From positions 1-12,454 of the forward strand of contig JAFNZJ010000104.1 in assembly GCA_017382915.1 (NCBI GenBank): 12,454 bases of DNA, given 5' to 3'. Below are positions 7,302-12,454 of the stretch, piece after piece; within the stretch, counting starts at the first letter, position 1; the number at the start of each line of letters is the position of its first letter. This stretch comes from Clostridia bacterium (GTDB taxonomy: Bacteria > Bacillota > Clostridia > Oscillospirales > Acutalibacteraceae). The notes beneath the pieces are model-generated. The model ran no database searches. It was given only the letters and a program-made list of their open reading frames with translations, and was not told the origin of the DNA. A program made the position numbers and the translations under genes.

Positions 7302-7532
7302 ATGAACCAGAATTTCGCAATAACAGGTACCGTAACCTATGCAATAAAAGGGCGCGATGCACTTAGGCGCCACGGTTATAAGGCGCAGTTAAAACGCACC
7401 GTAAATTCTATTGAAGGCGCAGGCTGTGGCTATGGTGTTATAACCAATTGTAAAGCAGATATAATAGAGGTTATTTTTAATAAATATGGTATAAAGCTTT
7501 TAAAAATTGTTGAGCACGGGGTTGAGGGCTGA
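7302..7532 (+). CDS. DUF3343 family protein, putative S/Se carrier-like
   Basis: This is a 76-residue single-domain protein with the DUF3343 pattern: an N-terminal strand (FAITGTVTYAI, 5-15), a helix (GRDALRRHGY, 17-26), a strand, then the cysteine motif GAGCGYGV (39-46, C42), with a second cysteine at 50, and a C-terminal helix-strand. Pfam describes DUF3343 as a putative Se/S carrier protein-like family; carrier activity for this member is inference. The ATG at 7302 is preferred over an upstream in-frame TTG at 7278, because GGGCGGGG ends five bases before the ATG and family members start near there. The stop TGA shares its A with the ATG of the downstream desulfurase-like gene, so the two are translationally coupled, which supports a joint job in sulfur or selenium handling. 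Confidence 0.85.
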   Translation: MNQNFAITGTVTYAIKGRDALRRHGYKAQLKRTVNSIEGAGCGYGVITNCKADIIEVIFNKYGIKLLKIVEHGVEG

Positions 7533-8665
7533 TGATATATTTAGACAATGCCGCAACCACAGGCAAAAAACCTGAAATAGTTATAAAAAGCGTTAATAAT
7601 GCCCTTAGAACTATGTCAGCAAATCCCGGCAGGGGAGGGCACACCTTATCAAACAGGGCTTCTGAGGCGGTTTTTGAGGCAAGGCAAAAGGTTGCAAAGA
7701 TGTTTGATGCAGATGATGATAGGGTTATTTTCACCCCAAACTGTACAACGGCGCTGAATATTGCCATTAAAGGTGTTATAAATAGTGGGCAGGGGATAGT
7801 TATATCTTCATTAGAGCATAACGCAGTTACCAGACCTACCGTAACCGTAAATAAAAAGGGTTGCCCCGTAAAGGTGGCAGAGGTTATTTTTGGCGATGCC
7901 GATGCCACGCTACGCTCATTTGAGCGCTCCATTGATAAGAACACCGCCGTTGTTGTTTGCACACACGCATCAAATGTAAGCGGTGAAATTTTGCCTATTG
8001 AAAAGATTGGCGCCCTTTGTAAGGATAGGGGAATAACCTTTATTGTTGACGCCGCACAGACCGCAGGCGTACTGCCTATCAGCACCAAAAAAATGAATAT
8101 AGATTTTCTTTGTATTGCGCCACATAAGGGGCTGTATGCCCCAATGGGCACCGGCATTTTAATAGCAAACAGTGAAATACACTATCCCCTCATTGAAGGT
8201 GGAACTGGTGTTAATTCCTATTCATTAGAACAACCGTCAGACTACCCCGAAAGGCTTGAAAGCGGAACGGTTAATTTACCCGGTATAGTTGGTATTTCGG
8301 CAGGTATAGATTTTGTAAATTCAAAGGGAACGGGGCAAATTTATTTGTCTGAACTTGCTTTAATTGAGCGGCTTTATAACGGGCTTAGCAAAATTTCAGG
8401 GGTGATTTTATATACACCAAAACCGCAAAAGAATAAATATGTTCCCCTTTTATCCTTTAACCTGCGTAGTATGCCATCAGATATGGTGGCAGAAAAGCTT
8501 TCGCTTATGGGCTTTGCGGTAAGGGCAGGGCTACACTGCGCACCGCTTGCCCATAAAAGAATGGGTACAATAGATGGCGGAACAGTAAGGGTAAGCACAG
8601 GTGTTTTTAATAATATAAATGAAATTGATGCCTTTATACGGGCGGTTAGCAAAATTAAAAAATAG
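7532..8665 (+). CDS. Cysteine desulfurase / selenocysteine lyase-like class V aminotransferase
   Basis: This PLP enzyme of 377 residues is expected to take sulfur (or selenium) from cysteine (or selenocysteine) as an enzyme-bound persulfide and leave alanine. Landmarks: YLDNAAT (3-9), EHNAV (95-99) with the PLP-stacking histidine H96, VDAAQTAG (172-179) with D173 and Q176, and APHKGLYAPMGTG (196-208) with the Schiff-base lysine K199. The reactive cysteine C336 lies in VRAGLHCAPLAH (330-341), the short-loop type seen in group II (SufS/CsdA) enzymes, and the end has VRVSTGVFNN (352-361). The ATG overlaps the DUF3343 stop by one base and has a GAGGG ribosome site. No iron-sulfur scaffold gene is nearby, so a role separate from general Fe-S assembly is likely, but sulfur and selenium specificity cannot be distinguished. 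It ends in TAG. Confidence 0.93.
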   Translation: MIYLDNAATTGKKPEIVIKSVNNALRTMSANPGRGGHTLSNRASEAVFEARQKVAKMFDADDDRVIFTPNCTTALNIAIKGVINSGQGIVISSLEHNAVTRPTVTVNKKGCPVKVAEVIFGDADATLRSFERSIDKNTAVVVCTHASNVSGEILPIEKIGALCKDRGITFIVDAAQTAGVLPISTKKMNIDFLCIAPHKGLYAPMGTGILIANSEIHYPLIEGGTGVNSYSLEQPSDYPERLESGTVNLPGIVGISAGIDFVNSKGTGQIYLSELALIERLYNGLSKISGVILYTPKPQKNKYVPLLSFNLRSMPSDMVAEKLSLMGFAVRAGLHCAPLAHKRMGTIDGGTVRVSTGVFNNINEIDAFIRAVSKIKK

Positions 8666-8670
8666 TTATC

Positions 8671-8699
8671 TTGACATTTTTTGCCTGTTTATGTATAAT
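8671..8699 (+). promoter_or_regulatory. Consensus promoter of the MarR-family gene
   Basis: TTGACA (8671-8676) and TATAAT (8694-8699) are both perfect consensus hexamers with the ideal 17-base spacer. Transcription should start near 8706, inside the palindrome at 8703-8716. A promoter this strong before a regulator gene usually implies repression. Confidence 0.9.
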
Positions 8700-8702
8700 G
8701 AT

Positions 8703-8716
8703 GTTGATAAATCAAC
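8703..8716. promoter_or_regulatory. Palindromic operator candidate GTTGAT-AA-ATCAAC
   Basis: GTTGAT (8703-8708) and ATCAAC (8711-8716) are perfect inverted repeats around AA. They lie directly after the -10 box and over the predicted start site, where a bound dimer would block RNA polymerase. MarR proteins bind short palindromes of this size and commonly repress their own gene, so autoregulation by the downstream product is the simplest reading (inference). Confidence 0.65.
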
Positions 8717-8737
8717 TTCACCCTAGAGGAGCATATT

Positions 8738-9190
8738 ATGATAAACAGGTTTGAAAAATTTTCGTTTTCTATTTCAGCAATACACCGCTTTTGGCACAGA
8801 ATAGCGGCCGATGAAATGATGAAATTCGGGCTTAAGGGTCCGCACGTTATTTATTTGGTTGCCTTAAAGCGTTTTGAAAATGGTATAACAGCCGCCGCCC
8901 TTGCAGAGCTGTGTGGCAGAGATAAGTCGGATGTTTCGCGCGCAATTACCTCAATGGAGGAAAAGGGCTTTGTTGTAAAGGATGGCGAAAACAATAACCT
9001 TTACCGCGCCAAACTAAAGCTTACCGAAGAAGGCAAAAAAGCCGCACTTCACATCAGTGAAAGGGCCTGCCTTGCGGTTGAAAAGGGCGGTAAAGGTCTT
9101 ACTAATGAGGACAGAATCAAGTTTTATGAGGTTTTAGAAATTATTGCATCAAACCTGCAAACAATAAGTGAAGATGGTCTTCCGAAATAA
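8738..9190 (+). CDS. MarR-family winged helix transcriptional regulator
   Basis: This is a 150-residue dimeric DNA-binding regulator. Helices at about 1-30 and 105-146 form the dimer interface. The winged helix-turn-helix covers about 35-100: GITAAALAELCGRDKSDVSRAITSMEEKGF (49-78) holds the recognition helix, and KLKLTEEGKKAA (92-103) follows the wing. The C-terminus NLQTISEDGLPK recalls a subgroup common in clostridia. The ATG has a strong GAGGAG ribosome site six bases away. The gene is monocistronic, with a consensus promoter, an overlapping palindrome and a bidirectional terminator, so its target is most likely itself plus unlinked genes. The ligand is unknown. The neighbouring convergent gene encodes a DegV fatty-acid-binding protein; a link to lipid control, as for FabT, is only speculation. 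Confidence 0.92.
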   Translation: MINRFEKFSFSISAIHRFWHRIAADEMMKFGLKGPHVIYLVALKRFENGITAAALAELCGRDKSDVSRAITSMEEKGFVVKDGENNNLYRAKLKLTEEGKKAALHISERACLAVEKGGKGLTNEDRIKFYEVLEIIASNLQTISEDGLPK

Positions 9191-9229
9191 AAATAAGCAG
9201 TATCTAAAAAAGATACTGCTTATTTTTTT
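9191..9229. terminator. Bidirectional terminator between marR-type and degV genes
   Basis: AAATAAGCAGTATC (9191-9204) and GATACTGCTTATTT (9212-9225) form a perfect 14-pair stem with a TAAAAAA loop. On the plus strand seven T follow the G/C core; on the minus strand the stem is followed by a T-rich run as well. It lies between two convergent stop codons and should serve both genes. Confidence 0.9.
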
Positions 9230-9232
9230 ACA

Positions 9233-10096
9233 TTATTCTACAGGTGTTTTTTGAATAAACAGAACACCTAAAGTGTTTCTTCCGCAGTGTACCGAAACGG
9301 TAGCACCTGCCCTGGTAACATGAAGCTCTTTGCAATTCAATTTTTCTTTAACTATATCTACAATAGAGTTTACAACTTCTTCATCGCAACCGGCATGGGT
9401 AACAAAAACGTGGTCGGTAATAATGTTATCGGCATTTTCAAGGCGTTCTTCAGCATAGGTTTTAAGTACATCTGCAAATTTGCCGCGGTACTTTTTGGTA
9501 ACACCCATACTACCGTTTTTAACATCAATACAGGGCTTTAATTTAAGCAGGTTAGCACCAAGTGCCGCAATTGATGAGCAACGGCCACCCTTGTGCAGGT
9601 ATTCAAGACTATCAATAACAAATGAAGCATTTACATTTGGCTTAAGCTCTTCAATTTTTTCGCAAATTTCTTTTGCGCTAAGGCCCTGCTCGGCCATTTC
9701 GGCGGCAGCAATAACCAAAAGACCAACGCCGGTTGAAAGGTTTGCACTGTCAATAACATATACATTTTCAAGTTCTTCAGCGGCAAGGTTTGCGGCGTGG
9801 TTATTAACCGACATTTGTGAACTGATGGTAAAGAAAATAACCTCTTCAGCATCCTCTAACTGTTTTTCAAAAAACTCTAAATGCTCTGCCATATTTGTGG
9901 CGGAGGTTTTAGGTAAGGTGCCTGTGCGGTCGTGGAATGCGTAAAGGTCATCAGGTGTTACCTCAATGCCGTCAATAAGTGATTCATCACCTAAAGTAAT
10001 GCGGAAAGGGTTAAGCTTAATATCATAGCGTTCACAAAGTTTTGGGCCTAAATCACAACTGCTGTCGCAGCAAATTTGAATTTTCTTTTTAGACAT
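9233..10096 (-). CDS. DegV family protein (fatty-acid-binding, FakB-like)
   Basis: This 287-residue cytosolic protein belongs to the DegV family, whose characterised members (FakB) bind a fatty acid and present it to the kinase FakA for phosphorylation. Motifs in order: CCDSSCDL (9-16), KTSATN (63-68) and ISSQMS (91-96), which should hold the hydroxyl residues contacting the fatty-acid carboxylate, then VIDSANLSTGVGLLV (114-128), LEYLHKGGRCSS (164-175) and HCGRNTLGVLF (270-280). The second motif lacks the commoner TSQP form, and SVNNHAA replaces the usual SGTYQSA, so ligand preference may differ. The ATG has an AGGAGGAT ribosome site about ten bases upstream. It has its own promoter; the LysR gene lies upstream on the same strand with a 99-base gap. 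No fakA is present in the window. Confidence 0.94.
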   Translation of the reverse strand: MSKKKIQICCDSSCDLGPKLCERYDIKLNPFRITLGDESLIDGIEVTPDDLYAFHDRTGTLPKTSATNMAEHLEFFEKQLEDAEEVIFFTISSQMSVNNHAANLAAEELENVYVIDSANLSTGVGLLVIAAAEMAEQGLSAKEICEKIEELKPNVNASFVIDSLEYLHKGGRCSSIAALGANLLKLKPCIDVKNGSMGVTKKYRGKFADVLKTYAEERLENADNIITDHVFVTHAGCDEEVVNSIVDIVKEKLNCKELHVTRAGATVSVHCGRNTLGVLFIQKTPVE

Positions 10097-10138
10097 TATT
10101 ATGTAATCCTCCTATAAAATGAGTGAATTTACCCTAAC

Positions 10139-10167
10139 ATTATAACATTTTTTGACTTAAAAAGCAA
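10139..10167 (-). promoter_or_regulatory. Promoter of the DegV gene
   Basis: On the minus strand TTGCTT (10162-10167) and a perfect TATAAT (10139-10144) are 17 bases apart, with the -10 about 42 bases before the ATG. It shows that the DegV gene can be expressed independently of the LysR gene upstream, after which I see no hairpin terminator. Confidence 0.6.
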
Positions 10168-10195
10168 TAGATAAAGATAATGAGTTTTTAAGGCA

Positions 10196-11038
10196 TTATT
10201 TGTAAAATTTTATAGCAGTATTTGCAAACTCTTTGCAGGGGGCAAGTGCGGTTTTTTTGTTATAGGCTATGCCAATAGTCCTTGAAAGTGATGGTTCAAG
10301 CTTTAAAATTTTAACACCTGCAGGGCAGTTACCTGTGCTAAGTCTTGGCAAAATTGTAACACCCAAATTTTCCCTTACCATATAAAGGGCAGAATCATTT
10401 TCAACCGAATTAAGTGGTATAACCTCACTAAAATTATTATAGTTTAAATAACTGTCCAAAAATGGCTCGGCAGGGCAAATAAAGGGGTATTTATAAAGGT
10501 CTTTTAAAAAGGCCGTGTCTTTATTTAAAAATGTGTTTTGGGGTACTGCAGCCACAAATTCATCCTCAAAAAGGGCAACAAAGTTTTCTTTAACCGCCTC
10601 TTTAACACCAAACACAATGTCCGCCCTTTTTTCATCAAGGCACTCCTGCAAATAATCATCAACCAGAATTTCAATTTTTACATTTGGCATTATTTGTTTG
10701 AATTCTTTAATAAGCTTTGGTAAAACCTGTAGCGCAATGCTTGAATATGTACCGATTTTAAGCGTTTTTTGATTTTGTGCACTTAACTTATTGGCAGTTT
10801 CAAAAAGGTCGGTTTCGGCCTTTTTTAGGCTTAAAAACTTTTTGCATAGCAGTTCACCCTCGGGGGTGATTTCAACACCCTTGCGGGTGCGGTTAAAAAG
10901 CTTTACGCCAAGTTCTGCCTCTAACGAATCGGCAATGTGCGATAGGGCGGAGGGGGTGTAATTTAACTGCTCTGCCGCGCGGGAAAAATTTTTATATTTA
11001 ACTATTAGCAAAAAGGCATTTAGTTTTTTACTGTCCAG
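10196..11038 (-). CDS. LysR-family transcriptional regulator, apparent CTG start
   Basis: This is a LysR-type regulator: an N-terminal winged helix-turn-helix (about 1-60; NFSRAAEQLNYTPSALSHIADSLE at 17-40, then LGVKLFNR and ITPEGE) and a periplasmic-binding-protein-like ligand domain (about 90-280). The ligand is unknown. No ATG, GTG or TTG gives a full N-terminus: the first TTG (11011) would begin inside the first helix and remove nine residues. The frame stays open upstream to a TGA, and the CTG at 11036-11038 gives MDSKKLNAFLLIVKYKNFSRAA, matching the usual LysR start exactly, with AAGGGG eight bases before it. I therefore place the start at that CTG, giving 280 residues. A consensus promoter and a palindrome lie upstream, and the YitT gene diverges from it. 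The 280-residue length is slightly short for the family. Confidence 0.88.
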   Translation of the reverse strand: MDSKKLNAFLLIVKYKNFSRAAEQLNYTPSALSHIADSLEAELGVKLFNRTRKGVEITPEGELLCKKFLSLKKAETDLFETANKLSAQNQKTLKIGTYSSIALQVLPKLIKEFKQIMPNVKIEILVDDYLQECLDEKRADIVFGVKEAVKENFVALFEDEFVAAVPQNTFLNKDTAFLKDLYKYPFICPAEPFLDSYLNYNNFSEVIPLNSVENDSALYMVRENLGVTILPRLSTGNCPAGVKILKLEPSLSRTIGIAYNKKTALAPCKEFANTAIKFYK

Positions 11039-11055
11039 AACACTCGCCCCTTTTA

Positions 11056-11074
11056 TTATGAAAATTTTTCATAA
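11056..11074. promoter_or_regulatory. 19-bp LysR-type operator palindrome
   Basis: TTATGAAAATTTTTCATAA is a perfect inverted repeat of nine bases on each side of a central T. It contains a T-N11-A core (T11059, A11071), the hallmark of LysR boxes. It covers the predicted start site of the lysR-type gene (autorepression) and lies where a -35 would be for a plus-strand TATAAT at 11083-11088 (possible activation of the YitT gene). Binding by the adjacent regulator is inference. Confidence 0.7.
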
Positions 11075-11078
11075 AATT

Positions 11079-11107
11079 ATTATATAATTCCGTTTCACTT
11101 TTGTCAA
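11079..11107 (-). promoter_or_regulatory. Consensus promoter of the LysR-type gene
   Basis: On the minus strand a perfect TTGACA (11102-11107) and a perfect TATAAT (11079-11084) are separated by 17 bases. Transcription would begin near 11072, inside the palindrome. The -10 lies in ATTATATAAT, which is symmetric and gives a TATAAT on both strands. Confidence 0.85.
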
Positions 11108-11127
11108 GCAAGATGCTAAAATATTTG

Positions 11128-11133
11128 TATAAT
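11128..11133 (+). promoter_or_regulatory. Perfect TATAAT close to the YitT start, uncertain promoter
   Basis: A consensus TATAAT ends only 16 bases before the GTG at 11150, and no good -35 is found 15-19 bases upstream. If used, the transcript would start near 11140 and would lack most of the GGGTGGTG ribosome site or be nearly leaderless. The plus-strand TATAAT at 11083-11088, with a weak -35 overlapped by the LysR-type palindrome, is the alternative and leaves a normal leader. Confidence 0.3.
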
Positions 11134-11149
11134 TTGGGTGGTGATTTAT

Positions 11150-12049
11150 GTGAAAAAACAAATCTTGGGCGAAGCAAAAAATCTACTTATGATATTTATT
11201 GCCGCGTTATGCTCATTTAGTGCGCTTCATGTGTTTGTTATTCCGTCAAATTTTTCGCCCAGCGGTGTAGACGGTATAAGCACAATTATTTATGAACTTA
11301 CCAACATAAATATAGGTTGGTTTAAATTGGGTATAAACCTACCCTTAATGGTTATTGCGTGGTTTGTACTTAAAAAGCGGTATGTAATTTATGTAAGCCT
11401 TTTCACCATTTTAGATTCATTGGGTGTAATTTTTTTAGAAAAAATTGATTTTTATACCTTTGTTCCAAGCGGTCTAACCTCGGCAGAGGAGTTGGCATAC
11501 AGGCTTATTTCGGCAATATTTTCGGGTGTTTCAATTGGTGTTTGTACAGGTATTATGTTAAAGCTTGGCGCATCGACCGGCGGTGTAGATATTGTGGCAT
11601 CCTTAATAAGCCGCAAAAACCAACATATTCATATTGAGCGAATAATCAGCATTTTTTGCTATACAATAATTGCTTGTTCATATTTTGTGTATTGGGATTT
11701 AACCAGCGTTTTACTTTCGGTTATACAGATTTTTGTATTTGAGTGGACGGCGGCAACCCTGCTTAAAAAGGACCGCTACGCTATTGAGGTTAAGGTAATT
11801 ACTAAACAGCCCGAAGCCATTAGGGATGAAATACTGCACAAATTTAACCATAGTGCAACCATTTTAAAGGCAAACGGTATGTTTACGGGTGATGATTATT
11901 ATATGGTTATAACCCTTTTAGACAGTAAAAATGCAGTGGAATTTATGAATATTATGAAGCGGCATACCGATACCTTTGCCTACTTTACCGATGGTGCAAA
12001 GGTGCAGGGCGATTTTCATTTTGGCGAGCAAACCGTTAAGGTTAAATAA
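11150..12049 (+). CDS. YitT family membrane protein (YitT/DUF161 plus DUF2179)
   Basis: This 299-residue membrane protein has about five or six hydrophobic helices in its first 200 residues and a soluble C-terminal DUF2179 domain (about 208-290). Family signatures include the start NLLMIFIAALCSFSALHVFVIP, SNFSPSGVDGIS, and LGASTGGVDIVASLISRK, the glycine-rich turn typical of YitT. The C-terminal domain carries the usual ILKANGMFTGDDYYMVITLL stretch. YitT proteins are widespread in Bacillota, and no transport substrate is firmly established. The start is GTG at 11150, six bases after GGTGGTG; in-frame GTG codons at 11138 and 11141 would add four or three residues but would overlap that site. 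The gene is divergent from a LysR regulator with a palindrome between them, so LysR control is likely. A terminator follows directly. Confidence 0.92.
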   Translation: MKKQILGEAKNLLMIFIAALCSFSALHVFVIPSNFSPSGVDGISTIIYELTNINIGWFKLGINLPLMVIAWFVLKKRYVIYVSLFTILDSLGVIFLEKIDFYTFVPSGLTSAEELAYRLISAIFSGVSIGVCTGIMLKLGASTGGVDIVASLISRKNQHIHIERIISIFCYTIIACSYFVYWDLTSVLLSVIQIFVFEWTAATLLKKDRYAIEVKVITKQPEAIRDEILHKFNHSATILKANGMFTGDDYYMVITLLDSKNAVEFMNIMKRHTDTFAYFTDGAKVQGDFHFGEQTVKVK

Positions 12050-12053
12050 AGTG

Positions 12054-12089
12054 AAAAGGCAGGGAAGTTTTAATCTTCCTTGCCTTTTT
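12054..12089 (+). terminator. Terminator after the YitT gene
   Basis: AAAAGGCAGGGAAG (12054-12067) pairs with CTTCCTTGCCTTTT (12075-12088), with one G-T wobble and a seven-base loop TTTTAAT, followed by T and then GCTTTAGTTTT. It starts four bases after the stop codon. The convergent gene on the minus strand ends at 12099, so the hairpin may stop transcripts from both sides. Confidence 0.85.
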
Positions 12090-12098
12090 GCTTTAGTT

Positions 12099-12454
12099 TT
12101 ATTTAATGTACTTATCTAAAAAGTCGTAACCCTCACACAGTGCGTCCCAGGTGGGGCGGTGTCCGGTTGCGTGGTTAACAATTTTAAGTTTTTCGGGTGC
12201 ATCGCAGTAGCCGTCAGCCTTTTTCATATATTCAAAGCTTTGCATGTCATCGTATTTGCCGGCAAGCAGGCAAAAGGGTATTCCGCCCTTAAGGCTAAGC
12301 AGTGATGCATGGTCGGCGCCCTTTTCTTTTAAAAGCTCTAGCTTTTTGCCCCAATACCAAATATCATCCCAGTTTGACTACTCAAAGCCAAAGCCAAAAT
12401 CACTGGTAAGAATTGCCTTAATACGGTCTTCTAAACAGCCGGTGTAAAATGCCA
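12099..12454 (-). pseudogene. Alpha/beta hydrolase-like gene, C-terminal part, interrupted by in-frame TAG
   Basis: On the minus strand one frame reads from the right edge to a TAA at 12099-12101. It encodes AFYTGCLEDRIKAILTSDF, GFGFE, then a TAG at 12378-12380, then 92 more residues that look fully protein-like: SNWDDIWYWGKKLELL, GIPFCLLAGKYDDMQSFEYM, and KLKIVNHATGHRPTWDALCE ending DFLDKYIK. The layout fits the last part of an alpha/beta hydrolase: a strand and acid loop (LAGKYDD), then a strand with the catalytic-type histidine (NHATGHR). The nucleophile motif would be upstream, outside the window. No ATG soon after the TAG would restart translation. TAG is an ordinary stop for three other genes here (4566-4568, 6113-6115, 8663-8665), so a nonsense mutation or a base error is more likely than recoding. 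The family assignment is moderate. Confidence 0.65.

Noticed and set aside
9480..9944. Plus-strand open frames at 9287-9541 and 9480-9944
   Set aside because: They are antisense to the DegV gene, which is confidently identified by motifs over its full length.
12378..12380. TAG as a reassigned sense codon
   Set aside because: Three other genes in the window end at TAG at normal family length, and stops follow within a few codons for at least two of them.
1..12454. CRISPR arrays, tRNA or rRNA genes, insertion sequences, prophage or toxin-antitoxin modules
   Set aside because: I saw no spaced repeats, cloverleaf-like sequences, transposase motifs or terminal inverted repeats, and all substantial space is explained by the annotated genes.

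Overview
The window looks like a chromosomal segment of a low-to-mid GC Bacillota, most likely a clostridial gut lineage. The basis is AT-rich intergenic spacers with near-consensus housekeeping promoters, strong purine-rich ribosome binding sites, intrinsic terminators, and families typical of Clostridia (DegV, YitT, DUF3343 plus a class V desulfurase, a lipobox lipoprotein). I see no phage genes, insertion sequences, CRISPR array, tRNA or rRNA. This is mostly ordinary core and membrane biology, and I do not see a clear new multigene system.

Layout. 1-2696 (minus): a ClC-type anion transporter, then the first 450 residues of an OPT-family transporter that runs off the left edge. 2697-2874: a divergent control region. 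2875-3894 (plus): a membrane-anchored polysaccharide deacetylase with its own terminator. 4050-7155 (plus): a compact four-gene operon (small two-helix membrane protein, bifunctional NAD(P)HX repair enzyme, lipoprotein, YgjP-type metallopeptidase) closed by a hairpin at 7161-7190. 7302-8665 (plus): a DUF3343 small protein overlapping a cysteine desulfurase-like enzyme by one base, which looks like a sulfur or selenium handling pair. 8738-9190 (plus): a MarR regulator with a consensus promoter and a perfect palindrome at its predicted transcription start. 9233-10096 (minus): a DegV fatty-acid-binding protein, convergent with marR across a bidirectional terminator. 10196-11038 (minus) and 11150-12049 (plus): a divergent LysR regulator and YitT membrane protein sharing a 19-bp LysR-type palindrome. 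12099-12454 (minus): the C-terminal part of an alpha/beta hydrolase-like gene broken by an in-frame TAG.

The points most worth a second look are these: the apparent CTG start codon of the LysR gene and its T-N11-A palindrome; the ClC protein's departure from the standard chloride filter motifs, with CLC-F-like sequence around the gating glutamate; the MarR operator; the amber-interrupted hydrolase; and a near-identical AT-rich 17-mer shared by two distant promoters.

No gene-free stretch exceeds 300 bases. The longest is the divergent region 2697-2874, annotated below. The 7191-7301 spacer holds only a short inverted repeat (TTGCC/GGCAA at 7209-7222) and no promoter I would defend.
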